DNA of 12,556 nt from Peronospora farinosa (taxonomy: Eukaryota; Oomycota; Peronosporomycetes; Peronosporales; Peronosporaceae): the NCBI GenBank assembly GCA_947646735.1, contig CANTFK010000087.1, positions 1 to 12,556 on the forward strand. Reading direction: 5' to 3'. A program made the translations under genes and the position numbers. Below, one piece after another: positions 7,249-12,556 of this stretch (its first letter is position 1; the number at the start of each line of letters is the position of its first letter). A model generated the notes under the pieces. That model searched no databases. It had not been told where the DNA came from and was given only the letters and a program-made list of their open reading frames with translations.

Positions 7249-8345
7249 ATATTCCCGATCGCCTAAGCAGATGGAGCTTAACCTAGCACTAGGCAAATCA
7301 CGGGGGTATTGGACATATTATACCCCAGGAAAGTGGTTCAAGCAGGCCAAGGCAGTGGGCAAGATCAACAATGAGAAGGCCACTATGCTATTTGATTCTA
7401 TAGCCGAAGTCTCGATCGTCGACACTACCTTTACTCGTAAGGTAGGATGTTTCATTGACGAAAGCCAAAGGCAATAATGTATTGGAATTGGTGAGAACAC
7501 GTATATGACGGAAGGACGTACCAAGATCAAGATCACATTAAATGGATCACTACTATATTATTTTGATATCTGAGTGGGTGATCAAGTTGGACAAGAAGCG
7601 ATCTTGGGTATGGATTTTGTGGTCCCGGCTGGAATACGCTTGGATTTGGCAGATGGAACTCTTTGCTCAACAGATGAAGTCAAAATTTACTTGGCTGGGC
7701 GAAGACCGCCGTATCGATCGAATATGCAGCCGATCACGATCAACGATCAGCATGTGGTAATTACAGTAGGCGGATCAACGGAAATAAAGATTGGTAGTGG
7801 TGCCTTGAAAGCTTAGCTTTGGGTAAGAAGAGGTCAAAAATGGATACCGATTGTTACTTCCGGACCGAGCCGTATTAAATATTTGCAGCTGACCAATCTA
7901 GTGGATCGAGAAGTACTTGTAAGTAATGGATCTTCGTTAGGTTGGTAGATGACTGCGGATATGATACCCCGATAACCTAAATATGTTTCAGTGGGATCGC
8001 GCCGTTATAATGAGTGGCAGACTCTGGCCTATGAAGCAACTACAGATCGGAAGAAAGTGTTCCCGAAGGAGCAGACAGGACCGTCAACTGATCACCTATC
8101 GTATCCTACGCCAGCTAAAATATTTTTTCCGTCCAAGAAAAGAAGATGTCAAGATGATCACGAATACTGACGAAATCGCGCCGCAATCTTACGAAGCGGC
8201 GACTAACGACGGTGCAATTCAAGGTCTAACCGATGACCAAGATCACTTGGAAAGGGAACATAATCATTTAGCAGAAGTGCCTTTTGTGATCAATACGGTC
8301 AAAGTCGAAAACAGTGCGATCACCGAAATTGAAGGAAATGATCAG
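7249..8345 (+). pseudogene. Gypsy aspartic protease and protease-RT linker, broken
   Basis: The pre-protease linker LALGKSRGYW leads to KINNEKATMLFDSIAEVSIV, where the catalytic Asp-Ser-Gly triad reads DSI. The second conserved protease motif, ILGMDFVVPAGIRLDLADG, is present. In-frame stops occur at 7475 (TAA), 7571 (TGA at an expected Trp), 7814 (TAG), and twice more before 7980. After about 8130 the best frame shifts by one and yields an acidic stretch (EIAPQSYEAATNDG...LEREHNHLAEVP) typical of the spacer before reverse transcriptase. The element stops at 8345, where the Copia LTR begins; reverse transcriptase, RNase H and integrase are not in the window. The many substitution-type stops with few indels suggest long neutral decay. 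Confidence 0.78.
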
Positions 8346-8484
8346 TGTTGACGGTCATTGGTTCCACCAAGATTGGGTAAATTGTGACCCGTACAATCCG
8401 AACCGCCTGTTTAACTTAGTATTTACGACGTAGTTTTACGGTAATTACTTAGAGTTGATTAGACGCGTAGGATGATAGGACGCC

Positions 8485-8523
8485 CTACATGATTTATATG
8501 TGGTTCACATATAAATCATGTAG
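8485..8523. repeat. Perfect 18-bp hairpin with 3-base loop in the Copia LTR
   Basis: CTACATGATTTATATGTG (8485-8502), loop GTT, then the exact complement CACATATAAATCATGTAG (8506-8523). The stem is AT-rich and perfect in an otherwise decaying element. It lies in the middle of the LTR, upstream of the putative start site, so it could be a protein-binding palindrome or an RNA/cruciform structure; function unknown. It is not followed by a T-run, so it does not look like a terminator. Confidence 0.85.
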
Positions 8524-8584
8524 TCGGCAAGTAATCCCCAATAATCAATCACTTTCGAATCCTCCCGTAAGTGAACAAGTGTTC

Positions 8585-8592
8585 TTCAGTTT
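8585..8592 (+). promoter_or_regulatory. Candidate initiator of the Copia LTR
   Basis: TTCAGTTT fits all eight positions of the oomycete initiator YTCANTYY as I recall it. It sits about 60 bases before the LTR end, followed by a pyrimidine-rich leader (CATCTCTCTCC). No TATA box is evident. A short motif like this can occur by chance. Confidence 0.33.
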
Positions 8593-8650
8593 GTTCGCCC
8601 ATCTCTCTCCGCTGCGTTTTACCTCTCCAAGCCGCTCAACTTACAACAAA

Positions 8651-8667
8651 TTATGAGCCCAAGCGCC
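8651..8667 (+). other. Copia primer-binding site, half-tRNA-iMet type
   Basis: TTATGAGCCCAAGCGCC is complementary to the D-side half of an initiator methionine tRNA up to its anticodon loop (core GGGCTCATAA). Copia, Ty5 and relatives are known to prime from a cleaved half of tRNA-iMet. The position two bases after the LTR fits. The complement of the CAU anticodon creates an ATG at 8653, inside the site. Confidence 0.7.
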
Positions 8668-9535
8668 ATGTCCACAAGCAACGCCTTAACCAGTATCTCC
8701 ATCGATAAGTTTGATGGAGACAATTATGCAACGTGGTGTCGTTACATGCGTGGCGTGTTTCTGACCAAGTCGGTCTGGTACGTCGTGAACCGAGAAACGA
8801 CTCCAAGCTTCACCGACTCGCGATCATCTGATGACTACGTCAAGGCAAGCAACATTGCGTTCGGTTTGATGTTGCTTCACATGGACGCGGACTACCACCA
8901 TGTGGTCGACGACTGTGAAGAAGCATGGGTCGCATGGTCACTTTTGAAGATGCTGTATGGCGGCTCGCAGAAGACGGGACGAATCTACCTCAAGCGTCAG
9001 CTGTTTAGCATGAAGATGGAGGAAGGAGCAAACGTGTTGCATCACTGCAATGATGTCTTGAACATCGGCGCCAAGCTCAGCAGCATTGGCGCCAAGATGG
9101 AAGATGAAGACATCGCGATCTGCCTGCTGCTCAGTCTCCCGAAGAGTTTCGACAACGTGGTTCTAAACTTGGAGATGAGCAGCGCAGAACTTCGTATCCA
9201 AAATATAGTCAAGGTGCTGACGAACGAGCACGCCAAGCGTCAAGAAGACAAGGTGACGACAACAGCGACTACGGTGAAGACTGAAGATGCAACCAAGCAT
9301 TCAGTACCGAGCATGAGTCCTACCAATGCACGTATTGAGGCAAGGTTGGGCACACGGTGGATCGCTGTTGGACGAAACAGAAAAATGAAAGTCGTGGAGC
9401 TCGACGCAGCGGCAATGGCCGTGGACGCGGAGCTAGCAACATCCAGTGGGGACAACATAATGAAGACAACGGCTACGATCGAGTAGCGTTTGATATTTCG
9501 TTGGAGTGTGGGATCTCTACAAACGAGGATGTGGG
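8653..9535 (+). pseudogene. Copia gag pseudogene (UBN2-like capsid, zinc knuckle)
   Basis: Two in-frame ATGs exist: 8653, which lies inside the primer-binding site, and 8668, which I prefer as the natural start. The capsid-type domain is visible from [19 protein letters not shown] to about residue 195 ([13 protein letters not shown]), the pattern of the Copia gag/UBN2 family. Near 9290-9297 the true frame shifts. In the new frame a CCHC knuckle follows at 9327-9368 ([17 protein letters not shown]), in which the second cysteine codon is TGA at 9336-9338. A basic Arg/Gly tail ([13 protein letters not shown]) comes next. The frame shifts back before 9541. The product would coat the RNA genome; this copy cannot make a full protein. 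Confidence 0.78.
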
Positions 9536-9938
9536 ACGTCGACAGTGGTGCAACTCATCATATCTGCCATGACAAGTCGATGTTCACCAGTTTGGTTGAA
9601 CGTAACAATGGGGAAATTTTGGTGGCTAATGGCAACAAGGTGGACATCAAGGGTGTGGGAACTATCATTGAGAAGGTAATTCTGCCCAATGGCGACGAGC
9701 GCGAGATCGAGATTAAGAACGCACTGTACGTACCCAGTATGAGCAAGAATCTGCTATCGGTGCCGAAGATCAACAAACATGGCAAGTTTCAAGTGGTATT
9801 TGATGGAACAAGAATGCATGTTGCGCATAAGGACTCGCAGCAAGTGGTGGAGACAGATGATCTCGTGGATGGTCTCTACTGGTTTTGCACGGCTCAGCGG
9901 TCGGCTAATGTGGTAGCAATTAGAAACAATTGTGGGTG
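9536..9938 (+). pseudogene. Copia protease segment
   Basis: [19 protein letters not shown] carries an intact Asp-Ser-Gly active site (D codon 9541-9543). The next conserved blocks are [30 protein letters not shown] and [10 protein letters not shown], the standard pepsin-like fold of Copia protease leading into the pre-integrase region ([10 protein letters not shown]). The segment is in the gag frame (frame 1) but is entered after two frameshifts. It ends in a TGA at 9937-9939, just where integrase resumes one base out of frame. The protease itself looks well preserved, but it cannot be translated in continuity with its neighbours. Confidence 0.78.
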
Positions 9939-10977
9939 ACTTACATGCGCGAATGGGCCACGCTCAACTTGACGTGCTTCGCAAGATGGTGACCACAAAC
10001 ATGATCAAGGATGTGAAGGTACCTCTCAAGTCAAGTGGATCGAGCGCATGTCGAGGATGCCAACAAGGGAAAATGGTCCAAAAACCATTCCCAAGCAACC
10101 AAGACAAGCGCAGATACGACACCTTTGAGCTACTTCACGTCTACATCTGTAGTCCTATGGAAAGCAATTCGTTAGGTAGCAGCAGATACCTGCTGCTGAT
10201 TGTGGACGAAGCTAGTGGTTGCATGAAGGGCTTCTGTATATGCACGAAATCGGAGAGCCAAGACTGCATCCGGAAGTACATTACGATGATACAGACGCAG
10301 TTTGGCAAGAAGATCAAGTTTGTGCGACATGGCGGAGCCCGCGAGTTTGCGACCAGCTCGCTTCAAGATTTCTATGAAGATGAAGGCATTGAACTGCAGA
10401 TCACAGTGCCATACTCACATTAAACCAACAACTCGGCAGAGCGAGCCATTCGAATTATTGTCACGATCGACCGCAGCATGCTCCATCATGCCAAGCTGAA
10501 AAAGTGCTTCTGGGCTGAAGCGTCAATGACGTCCATCCACGTGAAGAACCGTTTGCCATCACCCAGGATTCCACACAAGACTCCGTTTGAGATCATCTAC
10601 AAGTTCAAGCCAAGTGTCAAGCACATGCGAGTATACGGTTGTCAGACGTACATACTGACTCCGAAAGAGAAGCTACTCAAGTGGGATTCCAAGGCTCGTG
10701 CTGGCATATTTTTGGGCTATGGGGAAGTGTCTAAGGCGTATCGCTTTTATGACATCGAGGCGGGGCAAGTTGTTATCAGTCGCGACGATAACTTCGACAA
10801 GTCCACCTTTGTACTTTCGCCGCTGATTACCGATAAAGATATTGTGGTGAAGTCAATCAAGAGAATTTGATCGACAATATCGAAAGTGATTATAATGTGG
10901 ACCACTTACACGGCGGAAGTCATATCCTATGGATTATACTTGGCTATTGTATGGGAGCGATCAAGATATATCGATGA
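9938..10977 (+). pseudogene. Copia integrase pseudogene, catalytic residues lost
   Basis: The zinc-binding HHCC module is intact: DLHARMGHAQ (His codons 9944 and 9959) and CRGCQQGK (Cys codons 10049 and 10058). In the catalytic core the first Asp is Tyr (TAC 10142, in LLHVYICSPM) and the second is Gly (GGC 10331, in RHGGAREF); only the third residue, Glu 10439, remains. A TAA at 10421, at a position usually Gln, splits the frame. Beyond it come ERAIR, CFWAEASM, KNRLPSP, KTPFEIIYKFKPS, VYGC and the SH3-like C-terminal part (GIFLGYGEVSKAYRFYD). After about 10843 the frame shifts once more into an acidic stretch (EVNQENLIDNIESDYNVD) that looks like the start of the integrase-RT spacer. No reverse transcriptase follows. 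Confidence 0.82.
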
Positions 10978-11017
10978 ATGACGCATAGTTTATACTTGGA
11001 TATTGTATTGGAATGAT
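10935..11017. repeat. Two imperfect 27-bp direct repeats, 56 bp apart
   Basis: TATACTTGGCTATTGTATGG (starting 10935) and TATACTTGGATATTGTATTG (starting 10991) are near-identical and continue as GGAGCGAT / GAATGAT. They lie between the end of recognisable Copia coding sequence and the satellite. They may mark a slippage event at the truncation, or an independent short repeat. I see no gene in 10978-11084. Confidence 0.7.
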
Positions 11018-11084
11018 AGCTTCTCTGGATCGATCATGTGAATGGCCATGGTTGGCCGAGGATTACGCGGCTGTGATGACGATC

Positions 11085-12556
11085 AGGGTGGGAGATCGCT
11101 CGATCGCAATCGTCGATCGTGATCAACAAGTGTGATCGACGATCGTAACCTCGATTCAGAAAGCCGATCGCGAGATGTAACTGGTTACAGATCGATCGTA
11201 ACCTCGATCGACGGATCAAGATCGCGATGGATTGACGATCGTGATCGACGATTGTGATCGACGATCGTGACAAGTGTGATCGACGATCGTAACCTCGATC
11301 CAGAATGCCGATCACTAGATGTAACTGGTTACAGATCGATCGTAACCTCGATCGACGATCGTGATCGACAAGTGTGATCGACGATCGTAACCTCGATCCA
11401 GAAAGCCGATCGCGAGATGTAACTGGTTACAGATCGATCGTAACCTCGATCGACGGATCAAGATCGCGATGGATTGACGATCGTGATCGACAAGTGTGAT
11501 CGACGATCGTGACAAGTGTGATCGACGATCGTAACCTCGATCCAGAATGCCGATCACTAGATGTAACTGGTTACAGATCGATCGTAACCGCGATCGACGA
11601 TCGTGATCGACAAGTGTGATCGACGATCGTAACCTCGATCTAGAAAGCCGATCGCGAGATGTAACTGGTTACAGATCGATCGTAACCTCGATCGACGGAT
11701 CAAGATCGCGATGGATTGACGATCGTGATCGACAAGTGTGATCGACGATCGTGACAAGTGTGATCGACGATCGTAACCTCGATCCAGAATGCCGATCGCG
11801 AGATGTAACTGGTTACAGATCGATCGTAACCTCGATCGACGGATCAAGATCGCGATGGATTGACGATCGTGATCGACAAGTGTGATCGACGATCGTGACA
11901 AGTGTGATCGACGATCGTAACCTCGATCCAGAATGCCGATCGCGAGATGTAACTGGTTACAGATCGATCGTAACCTCGATCGACGGATCAAGATCGCGAT
12001 GGTACGACGATCGTGATCGACAAGTGTGATGAGATGTGACAAGTGTGATCGACGATCGTAACCTCGATCTAGAATGCCGATCGCGAGATGTAACTGGTTA
12101 CAGATCGATCGTAACCTCGATCGACGGATCAAGATCGCGATGGATTGACGATCGTGATCGACAAGTGTGATCGACGATCGTGACAAGTGTGATCGACGAT
12201 CGTAACCTCGATCCAGAATGCCGATCACGAGAGGTAACTGGTTACAGATCGATCGTAACCTCGATCGACGGATCAAGATCGACGATGGTATCGACGATCG
12301 TAACCTCGATCGGATACAGATCGATCGTAACCGCGATCGACGATCGTGATCGACAAGTGTGATCGACGATCGTAACCTCGATCTAGAAAGCCGATCGCGA
12401 GATGTAACTGGTTACAGATCGATCGTAACCTCGATCGACGGATCAAGATCGCGATGGATTGACGATCGTGATCGACAAGTGTGATCGACGATCGTGTCAA
12501 CAAGTGTGATCGACGATCGTAACCTCGATCCAGAATGCCGATCACTAGAGGTAACT
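11085..12556. repeat. GATC-rich satellite array with 98/144-bp higher-order pattern
   Basis: Tandem copies marked by TAACTGGTTACAGATCGATC start at 11178, 11322, 11420, 11564, 11662, 11806, 11950, 12091, 12235, 12405 and 12552. Spacings are 144, 98, 144, 98, 144, 144, 141, 144, 170 and 147 bp. The 98-bp form lacks about 46 bp in two pieces: a segment with AAGATCGCGATGGATTGAC, and one copy of GACAAGTGTGATCGAC. Sub-units such as GATCGACGATCGT and GACAAGTGTGATCGACG recur inside the unit. Variants CCAGAATGCCGATCACTAG and AGAAAGCCGATCGCGAG alternate with unit length in the first part, indicating a 242-bp higher-order unit. The array is open at the window end. Long open frames on the minus strand result from the 144-bp (48-codon) period. 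Confidence 0.92.

Larger units (their letters stand above)
8346..8648 (+). mobile_element. Copia 5' LTR, 303 bp
   Basis: Begins TGTTGACGG and ends CTTACAACA, giving the 5-bp terminal inverted repeat TGTTG/CAACA typical of Copia LTRs. The primer-binding site begins two bases after the end. The left neighbour is Gypsy coding sequence and the right neighbour is Copia gag, so both borders are constrained by context. It contains an 18-bp hairpin (8485-8523) and an initiator-like motif (8585-8592). Confidence 0.78.
8346..10977 (+). mobile_element. Copia element, 5' part only, inserted in the Gypsy pol region
   Basis: The order LTR, primer site, gag, protease, integrase is the Ty1/Copia order (integrase before reverse transcriptase). 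The coding part spans about 770 codons, compared with roughly 1300-1450 for a full Copia polyprotein. Reverse transcriptase, RNase H and the 3' LTR are missing, and recognisable element sequence ends a little before the satellite. The insertion point is within the acidic linker of the Gypsy pseudogene. The matching target-site duplication cannot be tested because the 3' end is lost. Confidence 0.8.

Noticed and set aside
7983..8130. First part of the plus-strand frame 7983-8351
   Set aside because: The conserved Gypsy sequence here (YVSVGSRRYNEWQTLAYEATT) is in a different frame. Only the part after about 8130 follows the true frame.
11557..12276. 239-codon open frame on the minus strand made of 48-residue repeats (with smaller ones at 11034-11557 and 12273-12545)
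   Set aside because: The period of 144 bp is divisible by three, so one open monomer opens all. The frame breaks at the 98- and 170-bp units, and nothing but satellite repeat is encoded.
11085..12556. CRISPR-like array
   Set aside because: Units are contiguous tandem copies without unique spacers, and the context is eukaryotic retrotransposons.

Overview
This 12.6-kb window contains only repetitive DNA: nested, mostly broken LTR retrotransposons followed by a satellite array. I see no intact host gene, no RNA gene and no CRISPR array. The Gag, protease and integrase fragments resemble the Ty3/Gypsy and Ty1/Copia elements common in oomycete genomes such as Phytophthora and the downy mildews. 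That is recognition from memory, not a search, so I give 'oomycete, probably Peronosporales' moderate confidence.

Layout. (1) 1-261 is the 3' end of a plus-sense Gypsy LTR that abuts, and probably inserted into, the gag of a minus-sense Gypsy element. (2) 262-2204 is that minus element: gag N-terminus (907 down to 262), a 25-nt tRNA primer-binding site (979-955) and a complete 1224-bp LTR (2204-981). (3) 2205-4361 is a spacer. It holds a second, different Gypsy gag pseudogene (2216-3534), about 390 bp of decayed sequence and a diverged LTR remnant up to 4361. (4) 4362-8345 is a plus-sense Gypsy element: 1224-bp LTR, the same primer-binding site, then a gag-protease region full of stop codons, cut off before reverse transcriptase. 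(5) 8346 to about 10977 is a Copia element inserted there: 303-bp LTR (TGTTG...CAACA), a half-tRNA-iMet-type primer-binding site, gag, protease and integrase. Reverse transcriptase, RNase H and the 3' LTR are absent. (6) About 11085-12556 (open at the window end) is a GATC-rich satellite with alternating 98- and 144-bp spacings.

Two architectural points stand out. The LTR, primer site and start of gag of the two Gypsy elements form an inverted repeat of roughly 1.3-1.5 kb that is nearly identical over the LTR and leader, around a 2.2-kb spacer. Each 1224-bp LTR also carries imperfect inverted arms of about 390 bp at its own two ends, where most LTRs have only a few inverted bases.

Nothing here forms an intact system. 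Every coding segment is damaged: Gypsy protease DSG is now DSI, Copia integrase has lost two of its three DDE residues, and a Copia zinc-knuckle cysteine codon is a stop. The region looks like a heterochromatic transposon graveyard that could at most be transcribed into hairpin RNA.
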